A stretch of 64,000 nt of DNA from ENR-C20 sp942493145 (lineage in GTDB: Bacteria > Bacillota > Clostridia > Acetivibrionales > DTU013). The position numbers were made by a program, and so were the translations under genes. The notes beneath the pieces were generated by a model that was not told the origin of the DNA, did no database searches, and saw nothing but the letters and a program-made list of their open reading frames with translations. The stretch lies in assembly GCA_942493145.1 (NCBI GenBank), contig OW818679.1, positions 2,728,001 to 2,792,000 on the forward strand. Direction: 5' to 3'. Positions within the stretch are counted from its first letter, which is position 1, and each line of letters begins with the position of its first letter. Below, piece after piece: positions 7,017 through 15,264 of the stretch.

Positions 7017-7819
7017 GCACCCTTGGTTTTCCTTGCAGGCTTCTGACTGGCAGCTTCTTTGGGTTGATTTTTTTCGATGCTGGCTTTAAGGGCATCCATC
7101 AGATTGATGACATTGTTCGGTCCATCAGCCTTTTGGGCGACAATCTCCTTGCCGGCTATTTTTGACTCTATAAGTTCTTTGAGCTTTATCTGATATTCAT
7201 CCTTGTACTCTGCAGGATTAAATGGTGTATTCATTGAATTGATCAGGGTTTTTGCCAATGTCAGTTCTGCGTCGATTGATTCAGGCTTGTTATAGTTCTT
7301 TGGCAGGTCCTTTATATCATCTTCATAGAACATCGTAGAAATGAGCATCCCATCCTCTCGCGGGATGATGGCAAGCAGAGTGTCCTTTGTGCCCATGACC
7401 GTTTTGCCTATGGCAATCTTCTGTTCAGCCAGTAGTGCTGCGCGCAATAGCTCAAATGCCTTCTCACCGCCAACCTCAGGAGTAGCCTGATAGGTTTTTT
7501 CGTAGTATATCGGTGAAATTTGATTAAGCTGTGCAAAATGCAGAATTTGGATTGATTTTTCCTTTTCCGTTTTGATCTTTTCCAGTTCATCATCCGTTAC
7601 AACTATATAATGATCATTATCATATTGGTAACCTTTTACCACATCATTGGCAGTAATCTCTTTGCCGCAATGGCTGCACGTCTTTTTGTATTTGATACGT
7701 CCGGTATCCCCCTTATGGAGCTGGTTAAAATGTATGTCATTGTCCTGTGTTGCTGTGTACATGGATATCGGGATAGCAACAAGGCCAAACGATATTACTG
7801 ACTTATGGGCAACCGCCAT
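7013..7819 (-). CDS. ku: Ku-family DNA end-binding protein
   Basis: The 268-residue protein begins MAVAHKSVISFGLVAIPISMY, the usual bacterial Ku opening. The ATG at 7819 is chosen since GAGGTG precedes it by 6 bases; a GTG three codons upstream is less likely. The core continues with a CSHCGKEI zinc-like pair of cysteines, GYQYD, and ends in a lysine-rich tail as in other bacterial Ku proteins. Homodimeric Ku rings bind broken DNA ends and recruit the ligase encoded next. In spore formers this pathway repairs breaks during germination, when only one genome copy is present. Confidence 0.95.
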   Translation of the reverse strand: MAVAHKSVISFGLVAIPISMYTATQDNDIHFNQLHKGDTGRIKYKKTCSHCGKEITANDVVKGYQYDNDHYIVVTDDELEKIKTEKEKSIQILHFAQLNQISPIYYEKTYQATPEVGGEKAFELLRAALLAEQKIAIGKTVMGTKDTLLAIIPREDGMLISTMFYEDDIKDLPKNYNKPESIDAELTLAKTLINSMNTPFNPAEYKDEYQIKLKELIESKIAGKEIVAQKADGPNNVINLMDALKASIEKNQPKEAASQKPARKTKGA

Positions 7820-7871
7820 TTGAAGCACCTCATTGTTTTATTTACTAGTTTACCCATAAATCAATTTGTTA

Positions 7872-8270
7872 TTAACCCTTCAGGAGCTTTATAATAATAT
7901 CTCTTACCCTTGGTCCGTCAAACTCGCAAAAATATATCCCTTGCCATGTTCCAAGCATTAGTTCTCCATTTTCAATTACTAGAGTAATTGAAGAACCAAA
8001 CGCTGATGCTCTGATGTGAGCATGGGAATTACCTTCTCTATGCCGGTATCCAATGCCTTCCGGAAACGCTTTGTTCAAACCCAACAGGATATCGTGCATC
8101 ACATCAGGATCTGAGTTTTCGTTAATGGTTATTCCAGCGGTGGTGTGAGGGATGAAAACAACTGCTGTCCCTTCCTGTACACCACTCTCTCGTATGGTAT
8201 CATTGACAAGCTTTGTTATATCTATGAACTCTTGATTTTTTGTTGTTTCTATTGATAATTTCTTAGTCAT
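7872..8270 (-). CDS. yjbQ: YjbQ family (UPF0047) protein
   Basis: The 132-residue protein matches the YjbQ family along its length: FIPHTTAGITINEN, a DPDV aspartate site, GYRHREGNSHAHIRA with three histidines, and a LGTWQGIYFCEFDGPR end. Members are small trimers with a His-rich pocket, reported to have weak thiamin-phosphate synthase activity, though the main role is unclear. AGGAGG precedes the ATG. It stands alone between the Ku gene and a PhzF gene. Confidence 0.92.
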   Translation of the reverse strand: MTKKLSIETTKNQEFIDITKLVNDTIRESGVQEGTAVVFIPHTTAGITINENSDPDVMHDILLGLNKAFPEGIGYRHREGNSHAHIRASAFGSSITLVIENGELMLGTWQGIYFCEFDGPRVRDIIIKLLKG

Positions 8271-8347
8271 ATTTTTTCCTCCTGATCATTTATATTATAT
8301 AAAATTTCCAATGAACTATAATTCTATATCTTAATTGAAGTATAATT

Positions 8348-9217
8348 CTATATCTCAATCGCAATCTCTTTTATATCTTTGGCAATACCTCCCACTTTAA
8401 CTTCTATGATTTCTTTATTCTGAATGGCCAAACTGGCTGATATCTCAGCAGGCCTTTGCATGGAGTATCCTTGTTCAAAAATCATATGTTTGGCAATCTC
8501 TTCAGGCACAATACCATACTTGTACAAATAGCAGCCTAACGCCCCATTGGATGTACCGGTCGCAGCTTCTTCAGGGATATCATACAAAGGAGCAAAGTTC
8601 CGGCAGTGTGCAGTAGATGAATATCTCGTTTCCATAGTGAAAAGGTGATAACCTACTACATCGTATTCTCTGCTAATGTAGATTACCTTATTAAAGTCAG
8701 GCATAATTTTGTGAAGTTCACTTAGAGAAATAATCGGGATTATAATGTCCTTCAAGCCTGTTGACACTATTTGTGCTGGATAGTTTTGCATGATGACATT
8801 TTCATTTATATTCAAAGAATCAGCAATTTCTTCTTTGCTGACTTTCTGGTAATAGCTTGGTTTATTTTGCTGCATAAAAATTACGCCATCTTTTAATAAC
8901 TCCACCTTCAAAATTCCAGCTTTTGTTTCTTGAGTATACTCTCCAGTTCTGGTAATACCCAATTGAGCAAGTAAAGAAAACGCAGCTATGGTGGCATGCC
9001 CACACAAATCCACTTCTGCATATGGAGTAAAAAATCGGATTTTATAATCAGCGATATCAGATTTCTGGACAAATGCGCATTCTGAAAATCCAACCTTAGC
9101 AGCAATACTCTGCATCTCTATTTCAGATAGAAAATCAGCATTTAAAACAATGCCGGCAGGATTCCCACCATTTTCTGTTTTTGAAAAAGCATTTAATGTA
9201 AAAACTACAACCTTCAT
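8348..9217 (-). CDS. PhzF family isomerase/epimerase-like protein
   Basis: The 289-residue protein shows the PhzF two-lobed fold: an opening VVVFTLNAFSKTENGGNPAGIVLN, the catalytic-type glutamate in FSECAFVQKS, a LCGHATIAA segment, and in the second half EEAATGTSNGALGCYLYKYG. PhzF proteins resemble diaminopimelate epimerase and shift double bonds; only true PhzF makes phenazines, and no phenazine genes lie nearby, so the substrate here is unknown. Monocistronic by spacing. Confidence 0.88.
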   Translation of the reverse strand: MKVVVFTLNAFSKTENGGNPAGIVLNADFLSEIEMQSIAAKVGFSECAFVQKSDIADYKIRFFTPYAEVDLCGHATIAAFSLLAQLGITRTGEYTQETKAGILKVELLKDGVIFMQQNKPSYYQKVSKEEIADSLNINENVIMQNYPAQIVSTGLKDIIIPIISLSELHKIMPDFNKVIYISREYDVVGYHLFTMETRYSSTAHCRNFAPLYDIPEEAATGTSNGALGCYLYKYGIVPEEIAKHMIFEQGYSMQRPAEISASLAIQNKEIIEVKVGGIAKDIKEIAIEI

Positions 9218-9337
9218 AATTACAATATTAACACATTATTATATATCTGTCTTAATTCTTATGTTCAAAGCAGTTATCCAATCATATGGTAATGAAGCTT
9301 GTCGATGGATTAAAGGAGTGACAATATTCATTGATGG

Positions 9338-10774
9338 TTAAACGTATACATCCGAAAACTCTATAGCTATAGATCGAATAAGCCGGTTATCATTAATTTC
9401 GATTAGCTTCTTTCCGATCGGTTTTTCATCTTTTAAATCGGCAGGAAGGAGGACAGTAAACGTGCTTCCTTCTCCTTCCTTGCTTCTAAGTTTGATTTCT
9501 CCACCCATAATTTCAAGAAACAATTTGACAAGATGCAGGCCTATTCCTGTTCCTTCCGCCTGTTTTGTAAAAGTGCTTTCTACCTGTCCAAACTTTTTGA
9601 AAACCAATTTCTTCTTATCCTTGGGGATGCCCACCCCTTTATCCTCCACTTTAATAATTACTTTGTCTTTACCTTTTACATTTTTCAGAGATACTTTGAC
9701 AGTAACCGATTGTCCTTTGGGAGTAAATTTGATTGCGTTTGATAATAGATTCAAAAGTATTCTCTCATACTTTTCTTCATCAATAGTAATCACTTTCCTT
9801 TTTAGTGTGGAAGCAAATGAAAGCAGAATACCTTTTTGCTCTGCAAAGATTCTGATTGAGTCAGTAATTGACCTGGTCAGGTTAACTATATCAATATTGG
9901 TGGAGTTGGTTTTAAGATGTCCTGCGTTTAAACGGGTAATGTCTAAAAAATTATTTACAAGTTTTAATTGCCTGTTTGAATTTTGCTTTATAATATTTAG
10001 ATACCCATTTGCTTTCTCAGATAATTCATCTTTACACCTGTGTTCCATTGCTTGAATTGCTGAAATGATTACAGTTAATGGTGTTTTGAATTCGTGAGAA
10101 ATTAGAGAAATAAATTCATCCTTCATTTCAATAGATTTACGGAGAGCCTCGTTCTTCTCTTTTTCATATCTCAGTATCATTCGTTGTTCATTTATTGCTA
10201 TCATTTCATTTTCTATCGTTCTGGTAATATCACGATAACAGCACAATACAAAATTTAAATCTCCATCAGCATTACAAATCGGAATTGCACTCAGCACCAT
10301 GAAATAATCTTTTTGAGGCGTCTTAACAAAGTACTTCAAATTCTTTACATATTCACCCTTAGATGCTCTATGGAATGGTCTGTTTCCATATGGTATATAA
10401 CTGCCATCCATATCATATAAATCAATTTTCTCTGACAGTTTATTTATGTGTTCCTTACAGTAAGGATCTAACAATCTCATTGATTCAGAATTTGCCATTA
10501 TAAAATTACCTTTATTGTCCCTAAGCACCACTCCAACAGATAAATTTTCTATTATATTGATCAGCTGTTCATTTTGTTTCTTCAGTTGTTCGAATGCTGC
10601 TTCATGCACACTTAATAATTTTATAAATACTTCAGATACATTCTTACCAACTATTTCTTCCTTTGAATATCCTGAAAGCATAAGAAAATCATCACCGATA
10701 TCCATTACAATGTTATCAGTGGAAATTAAACAGGAGTTATGACTACAATGAATTGTAGCCACTTTGTTTGTCAT
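9338..10774 (-). CDS. Orphan PAS-domain sensor histidine kinase
   Basis: The 478-residue protein lacks membrane segments. Residues about 1-55 look like the end of a PAS fold (a GYSKEEIVGKNV helix), residues about 68-190 a full PAS/PAC sensor, then HisKA with FISLISHEFKTPL holding the phosphorylated histidine, and an ATPase domain with NLLSNAIKFTPKG (N box), VEDKGVGIP (G1) and GTGIGL (G2). No response regulator is adjacent. Orphan kinases of this kind in Clostridia often feed phosphate to Spo0A; a Spo0E-like phosphatase 1.3 kb away fits that idea but does not prove it. Confidence 0.9.
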   Translation of the reverse strand: MTNKVATIHCSHNSCLISTDNIVMDIGDDFLMLSGYSKEEIVGKNVSEVFIKLLSVHEAAFEQLKKQNEQLINIIENLSVGVVLRDNKGNFIMANSESMRLLDPYCKEHINKLSEKIDLYDMDGSYIPYGNRPFHRASKGEYVKNLKYFVKTPQKDYFMVLSAIPICNADGDLNFVLCCYRDITRTIENEMIAINEQRMILRYEKEKNEALRKSIEMKDEFISLISHEFKTPLTVIISAIQAMEHRCKDELSEKANGYLNIIKQNSNRQLKLVNNFLDITRLNAGHLKTNSTNIDIVNLTRSITDSIRIFAEQKGILLSFASTLKRKVITIDEEKYERILLNLLSNAIKFTPKGQSVTVKVSLKNVKGKDKVIIKVEDKGVGIPKDKKKLVFKKFGQVESTFTKQAEGTGIGLHLVKLFLEIMGGEIKLRSKEGEGSTFTVLLPADLKDEKPIGKKLIEINDNRLIRSIAIEFSDVYV

Positions 10775-10974
10775 AAAGTGTCCCCCAATGTCATTATTTG
10801 TCGATTAGTCCAATACTTATTCTATAGTTGGAAAGGATATATGTCAATATTTTATTGAAGATTTGTGAATTATTGGTGAGTTACCAGAAGTAAAAAAAAT
10901 GAATAGATATTTGATTATATTAATAAAATAATGTAAATAATTACTATATCAAAAAATTAAGGAGCATGATTAAT

Positions 10975-11400
10975 ATGAACAACAATCTCTCTTACAAGGA
11001 ATTAAAAGGCCTTTCAGACGAGGAAAAGAAGGAAATCCTGATAAAACTCAAAGAGAAATACGCTTCATATAAGGAAATGGCTGAAAAAATTGGAGGAACA
11101 CCTTTAGCATTATCAAATATGTACCTCCGGGTTGTAGAAGGTAAAAAGTTTGGGAGAAACAAGAAAGAAAAAACAGAAACAATAAATGCGGCCAAAGAAG
11201 AGATTATAGAGTTGTCACCCGGATATCAGGAAATCATTCAATCCAGGTCACATATGCCATCAGTCAGAAAACCGTCTTTTACTATAGGCCTGGATATTGA
11301 AGCTACCAGCGAAGAAGCCGGAGATAGGATTCAAGGTATTATTGGAGCGCTTATGAAAGAAAACAAATACAAAATACTATTGAGAGTAGAGGAAGTGTAA
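10975..11400 (+). CDS. Hypothetical protein with HTH-like N-terminus
   Basis: I do not recognise this 141-residue protein. The ATG at 10975 sits 9 bases after AAGGAG; an in-frame ATG at 10966 is too close to the site. Residues about 14-45 (DEEKKEILIKLKEKYASYKEMAEKIGGTP and following) suggest a helix-turn-helix, followed by a basic stretch (KFGRNKKEK). Residues 100-141 form a compact alpha/beta-looking segment. It is divergent from the histidine kinase, with 200 bases between them. Confidence 0.6.
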   Translation: MNNNLSYKELKGLSDEEKKEILIKLKEKYASYKEMAEKIGGTPLALSNMYLRVVEGKKFGRNKKEKTETINAAKEEIIELSPGYQEIIQSRSHMPSVRKPSFTIGLDIEATSEEAGDRIQGIIGALMKENKYKILLRVEEV

Positions 11401-11471
11401 TAAAATAATTAATTGTGGGGTAGAATTTATATGCGGTTTTATAAAGCTTTTTAACAAAGGTTAGGTGATTT

Positions 11472-11882
11472 ATGGGATTCTTAAATATGGATGGACCTTT
11501 TGCTTTTAATAAAGATTCTATTGATGCTAATGTGAATAGAATCAGTTGTGGCAACTATGCTCTTGGTTTTGTTGACGATAATTCAGACAATTTTCATGTT
11601 GTATATGTTGGTCGATCAGAATCAGATTTACATGACAGCCTTAGGAAACAATTGAATGAATCAAAATTAGTTGTTCCCAAATATGAGAAAAGAACTATCT
11701 GCTTTAAATATAGTTATGCTTCATCTCCGAAGGAAGCATTTGAAAAAGAGTGCTCTAATTATCACAATTTTGTAAATAGTAAAAAGCTGTCTAATAACAC
11801 CCATCCGGAAGGATCCAAATATGAAAACTGGTATTGTCCGATTTGCCATAATGATACGAGTCCCAACCCCCTGACCACGTAG
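11472..11882 (+). CDS. Hypothetical GIY-YIG-like protein
   Basis: The 136-residue protein starts after an AGGTGATTT site. A CGNYALGFVDD strand followed by VVYVGRS and a helix resembles the GIY-YIG core (two short strands with G-Y-A and Y-V-G-R), and EAFEKECSNYHNF could supply the glutamate helix. A C-P-I-C pair at residues 124-127 near the end looks like half a zinc knuckle. Several usual catalytic residues are not obvious, so it may be a non-nuclease relative or an unrelated fold. Confidence 0.5.
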   Translation: MGFLNMDGPFAFNKDSIDANVNRISCGNYALGFVDDNSDNFHVVYVGRSESDLHDSLRKQLNESKLVVPKYEKRTICFKYSYASSPKEAFEKECSNYHNFVNSKKLSNNTHPEGSKYENWYCPICHNDTSPNPLTT

Positions 11883-11889
11883 TAACTTG

Positions 11890-12003
11890 TCAAATATTTT
11901 CCTTTTGCCTGGTCAATTTAGCCTTGTTTCCTTTACCATCTTCTACTGACAGTTTTTCGAGCTCATTCTCCTGAAAGAAATTTGGTTCAAACGCAAATTC
12001 ACT
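11890..12003 (-). pseudogene. Possible remnant of a minus-strand gene
   Basis: A 37-codon frame without a start codon reads as ordinary protein (SEFAFEPNFFQENELEKLS and onward) before a TGA at 11890, and is closed upstream by another stop. The composition is coding-like but no ribosome binding site is present. It may be the surviving tail of a lost gene. Confidence 0.25.
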
Positions 12004-12099
12004 TCAAATCAAGTTTTTATTGGGAAATAATTGTTTGATGGTAATAGATAGTATATTATTTTATGAGTGTTGAATTTTAGGTTAATTTGTGAGGATATA

Positions 12100-12258
12100 A
12101 TGGAAAATAAAGGTAGAGAATTGAAAGATACACTGGAAAAAATGATTTTACAAGAGAGATATGATTTAAGTGAAGTACTTATTGTAAGTCAAGAGCTCGA
12201 TAAATATATATTAGCTCACTATAAGTCTCATAAAGAAGCAATAAATCAATTTAAATAG
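12100..12258 (+). CDS. Spo0E-like aspartyl-phosphate phosphatase
   Basis: This 52-residue protein starts at the ATG at 12100 after GTGAGG. It has the two-helix hairpin of the Spo0E family with the signature S-Q-E-L-D-K-Y-I at residues 31-38. Family members remove phosphate from the Spo0A (or Spo0F-type) aspartate and so delay sporulation. The orphan histidine kinase nearby could act on the same target. Its 3' end overlaps the small minus-strand gene at 12246-12389 by 13 bases, tail to tail. Confidence 0.85.
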   Translation: MENKGRELKDTLEKMILQERYDLSEVLIVSQELDKYILAHYKSHKEAINQFK

Positions 12259-12389
12259 TCATTTAACACTTTGATTTTTAATTTGATGTGTTGGGTATAG
12301 GTATCTCTATCAATTTTTTCATCTTTATAAATTGCGGATAATAATACTAATGCCTTTATACAAATGTCTACAAGACCTTCATCTCTCAT
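12246..12389 (-). CDS. Small helical protein, 47 residues, unknown
   Basis: On the minus strand GGAGGAGCAAGT precedes an ATG at 12389, opening a 47-codon frame that ends in TGA at 12246. The product (MRDEGLVDICIKALVLLSAI then a charged KDEKIDRDTY part) reads as a compact helical protein, not a shadow. I do not recognise it. It lies tail to tail with, and slightly overlapping, the Spo0E-like gene, which would give antisense transcripts at both ends. Confidence 0.6.
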   Translation of the reverse strand: MRDEGLVDICIKALVLLSAIYKDEKIDRDTYTQHIKLKIKVLNDYLN

Positions 12390-12522
12390 ACTTGCTCCTC
12401 CAATTCGTTGGTTAGCATATTAATCTTAATATCGCTAGATAAAATTGTCAATAAACTTAATTGTCTTTGGGAAATATTCTATCATCGCCCCCTTGCGTAT
12501 TCCGCGCACTACAAATCTATGG

Positions 12523-13092
12523 CTATGGAATTGGATAAAAATCTAACTTCTTTAATAACTCCTCCGTATTACCAGTAAAGTTAAAGAAGTATGGCCTTAA
12601 TTTGTCATCTAAAACCAGCAAATATGGGCTACCCTGTTGGGGAAACAATACAAAAACCTGATCTACAGAATTTATATTATAGTATTTGAGCCAGTGGGTC
12701 TGAACTTTAACAGGTGGGTTTAAGGGAATTCTCACTATATACCCTTTGTCCGGAAAGGCCTTGACTTTAACATACATGCCTGATATCCCATTAAGGAAGC
12801 TGTCAACTATTTTTTGAATTGAGTTGCTATGTTGGACTTTTTTAATCACTTCACCTTTGGTAATATCAAAGATTTCTATTACCCTATTATCATTTTGCGA
12901 TATATCTGCCGAAGTCACAAAGGATAGTAGACTGGTGGCACTAAACTGATTGGAAATACAGATTATTGATTCATATTTATTAGCAAGCTGTATATTATGT
13001 AAATAGCTATAGATGTTAAAGCCAAGGGATAGAATTAAGACAATTGCTATAAGTAGTTTTACTAGCTTTCTGTTTATTTTAATAATAACCAT
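12523..13092 (-). CDS. Membrane-anchored hypothetical protein
   Basis: The 189-residue product starts at the ATG at 13092, eight bases after AAGGGGTG. Residues about 5-28 (INRKLVKLLIAIVLILSLGF) form one membrane anchor after a basic start; the remaining ~160 residues would be outside the cell. The outer part has no cysteines or repeats that identify it. A role in the cell envelope is only a guess. Confidence 0.65.
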   Translation of the reverse strand: MVIIKINRKLVKLLIAIVLILSLGFNIYSYLHNIQLANKYESIICISNQFSATSLLSFVTSADISQNDNRVIEIFDITKGEVIKKVQHSNSIQKIVDSFLNGISGMYVKVKAFPDKGYIVRIPLNPPVKVQTHWLKYYNINSVDQVFVLFPQQGSPYLLVLDDKLRPYFFNFTGNTEELLKKLDFYPIP

Positions 13093-13196
13093 GCGATACA
13101 CACCCCTTACTTATTCATTTATGATGTTAAGGGGGCTATTTATTACTCTTTGAGATAATAAGTTATAAAAACTTCCCGTTTAACAGTTGCAGTACA

Positions 13197-13886
13197 TTAT
13201 TTATATCCACCATAAACAGTAAAGTTATAGTACTTCCATACTACGTCTACACCCTTAAATCCAATCTCTTCAAGCCATTCAATATGCTTCATCATCTTGG
13301 AAGGGCTATCCTCTTCATAATATTTAGGTATCCATTTATTTTCAATTTCATCGACAGAAACATTCCTTCTCATAAATCCAATCCACTTCTCCATGTAGAC
13401 TGACTGAAGATATTCATTTGAACCCATAACAACATCTGCATTGCAGAATACACCTCCGCCTTTAAGTGAGTCATATATCTTGCTATAGAACAATTTTTTA
13501 TCCTCATCCGTAACCAGATGGTGCAAAGCAAGAGAAGAAACTATAACATCATACTGTTCCTCAAATTCATAATTATAGAAATCTCCTACAGCATAATGGA
13601 TTTTATCATATTCTCCCAACTTACTCTCTGCCATTCCAATCATTTTTTCCGATATATCCAGACAGGTGATTTCGGCGTTAGGAAAGGCTACTTTAATGCT
13701 TTTTGTTACCGTACCTGTCCCTGCCCCTAAATCGATAGCCTTGATTGGTTCTTCCTTATGAAACGGAATTGCCGATACCAGAGCATTAACCATTTGATAA
13801 TAATACGGTATGAGTTTTACTATGATTTCATCAAACTCTTTCGCTTCTTCTTCAAAGTGTTGTTTTATCTTTATAATTTTTTCCAT
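13197..13886 (-). CDS. Class I SAM-dependent methyltransferase
   Basis: The 229-residue protein has the Rossmann-type SAM site: IKAIDLGAGTGTVTKSI (motif I), ITCLDISEKMI (acidic residue binding ribose), a VGDFYNYEF segment and YDVIVSSLALHHL (motif IV). The overall layout resembles the tRNA carboxymethyltransferase CmoA group and small-molecule methyltransferases, but the substrate is not given by sequence. GGGAG precedes the ATG. Confidence 0.85.
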   Translation of the reverse strand: MEKIIKIKQHFEEEAKEFDEIIVKLIPYYYQMVNALVSAIPFHKEEPIKAIDLGAGTGTVTKSIKVAFPNAEITCLDISEKMIGMAESKLGEYDKIHYAVGDFYNYEFEEQYDVIVSSLALHHLVTDEDKKLFYSKIYDSLKGGGVFCNADVVMGSNEYLQSVYMEKWIGFMRRNVSVDEIENKWIPKYYEEDSPSKMMKHIEWLEEIGFKGVDVVWKYYNFTVYGGYK

Positions 13887-14009
13887 GAATATTTACTCCC
13901 TCTATTCCATATGTTCTTCGCTCAGTTTAACAACCTCTATATCTTCATAATTTTCTTTCACCTTAAATGCAAGGCTCTGCCTCATGGTTCTATCTATAGG
14001 ACAGCATAA

Positions 14010-14243
14010 CTATCTGCAGTTGATAACAGCATTTGCAGCATCCATATCCTGTTCCATCACAAAGATTTCATAGGTCCTTGATTGGGCAAATGGCATACTG
14101 ATACTGGCATGTCCCCCACCGCTGCTACAGCTTTCTACCTTTGACTTGTGCTTTATTCCCGAATTTATCAGTTTACCCTTTACAGCATAATAGTCATCGG
14201 CGTTTGATGAAAAGAAAACTGTCTTCCACTTCTTAAATAACAT
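14010..14243 (-). CDS. DUF2007-like putative signal-transducing protein
   Basis: A 77-residue protein with the alpha/beta pattern of the DUF2007 family: an opening VFFSSNADDYYAVKGKLINSGI, a central SGGGHASISMP and a closing TYEIFVMEQDMDAANAVIN strand-helix. These small proteins resemble the PII-like ferredoxin fold and are assumed, without direct proof, to act in signalling. It is 45 bases upstream of nothing on the same strand except the methyltransferase further on. Confidence 0.6.
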   Translation of the reverse strand: MLFKKWKTVFFSSNADDYYAVKGKLINSGIKHKSKVESCSSGGGHASISMPFAQSRTYEIFVMEQDMDAANAVINCR

Positions 14244-14288
14244 TTTTCACTTCCAAAAATTCAGTTTTACCATAAATCCTTAATGCCT

Positions 14289-14846
14289 TTACTCTTTGAA
14301 ATCCTCTGCAAGAAGCCCATATATGGAATAATCGCAGATACCCTGGTTATTCCAATCTCCTTGCTTTACAGTTCCTTCATAAATCAGTCCACATTTTTTC
14401 ATAACCTTTCCAGAATTCGGGTTCCTTGGGTCATGTCTGGACTCAATGCGATTCGCCTTCACTTCCTTAAAAAAGAAACTGATTAAGGCTGAAAGTGCTT
14501 CAGAAGTAATTCCCTGATTCCACCACCTTCTGCCTATGCAATACCCAACATGAACCATTCCAATACGTTCATCCATCTTCACGATACTAATACTTCCGAT
14601 TGGCTCATTTCCATTGGATTTCAGAGCAATAGCCCATTGGTAGAATTTTTTATCCTGATATTGTTTAAACCAATCTTTCAGCACGAATGTTGATACACCT
14701 GCATCAGTATGTGTAGGCCACGTTAGATATTTTGTCACTTCTCTATCATTTGCCCAGTTTCTGAACATTGCTTCTGCATCAGACAGTTCAAATCTACGCA
14801 ATATCAACCTATCAGTTTCCAGTTTTTGTGTTCCTGAATACTCCAT
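14289..14846 (-). CDS. RimJ/RimL-type GNAT acetyltransferase behind leader RNA copy B
   Basis: The 185-residue protein starts at the ATG at 14846, eight bases after AGAGGGG; a TTG three codons upstream is less likely. It has the RimJ/RimL layout: LETDRLILRRFELSDAEAMF, HVGYCIGRRWWNQGITSEAL (acetyl-CoA loop) and NPNSGKVMKKCGLIYEG. Such enzymes acetylate ribosomal protein N-termini or small amines, including drugs. It is a different GNAT subfamily from the gene behind leader copy A. About 125 bases separate it from the leader terminator, and this gap holds a perfect 8-bp hairpin at 14931-14956. Confidence 0.85.
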   Translation of the reverse strand: MEYSGTQKLETDRLILRRFELSDAEAMFRNWANDREVTKYLTWPTHTDAGVSTFVLKDWFKQYQDKKFYQWAIALKSNGNEPIGSISIVKMDERIGMVHVGYCIGRRWWNQGITSEALSALISFFFKEVKANRIESRHDPRNPNSGKVMKKCGLIYEGTVKQGDWNNQGICDYSIYGLLAEDFKE

Positions 14847-14971
14847 TCTTAACAACCCCTCTGCATCTTTTTTTCATGTTGCGTGCACCCGCTGCTTCTG
14901 ATGCTTTTAGCAGCACATCGCGATACTCTGCTTTGAGGTCTTATGACACCTCAAAGTTCTGGGTATATATG

Positions 14972-15079
14972 AATAAACCCCGCAGAACCGCTCTTTCGAG
15001 TGACTCCGCAGGGTTGGAATACTGCGTGTAGGACATCGTCCCTATGCTGCTCAAAAAATTTCTTAAGCATACTCACTTT
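14972..15079 (-). ncRNA. Structured leader RNA copy B with terminator-like stem
   Basis: This is the second copy of the element at 3077-3214. Shared minus-strand blocks are AGTGAGTATGCTTAAGAA, TTTGAGCAGCATAGGGAC, GATGTCCTACACGCAG (with one or two changes) and CCCTGCGGAGTCACTC. The terminator arms are 14998-15013 and 14978-14993; loop bases differ while pairing is kept (GAAA here, TAAC in copy A). The T run (TTTATT) is weaker than in copy A. Copy B is about 30 bases shorter because the first hairpin loop is smaller. CGCAG and CTGCG can again pair as an antiterminator. Confidence 0.65.
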
Positions 15080-15085
15080 TTTCAT

Positions 15086-15114
15086 ATTATTGCATATACT
15101 TCCATTTATGTCAA
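15086..15114 (-). promoter_or_regulatory. Promoter for leader RNA copy B
   Basis: TTGACA (15109-15114), a 17-base spacer and AATAAT (15086-15091) preceded by TGC on the minus strand, the same -10 and spacer ending as the promoter of copy A. Confidence 0.8.
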
Positions 15115-15264
15115 TAGGCCAGATGCTATATAAGCAACGCTGCACTTTTTTCGGCATTCTGCTTATATCCATCAAGTAGGGTTCAAACACCTATGCCTTC
15201 TGGTGGATATCCCCCTTCATAATACTCAAATGCAGAGTCCATCTCTAGTACATTGAGTTTCTTG

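Noticed and set aside
13908..13990. Short minus-strand frame beginning MRQSLAFKVK
   Set aside because: Reads like protein but has no ribosome binding site and is only 28 codons; too weak to list as a gene.
14962..15095. T-box, 6S or SRP RNA identity for the paired leader
   Set aside because: No GGTGGTACC T-box core, no long 6S-type open-bubble hairpin and no SRP GGAAGNAGCA-type loop. The pheS T-box in this window shows what a true one looks like.
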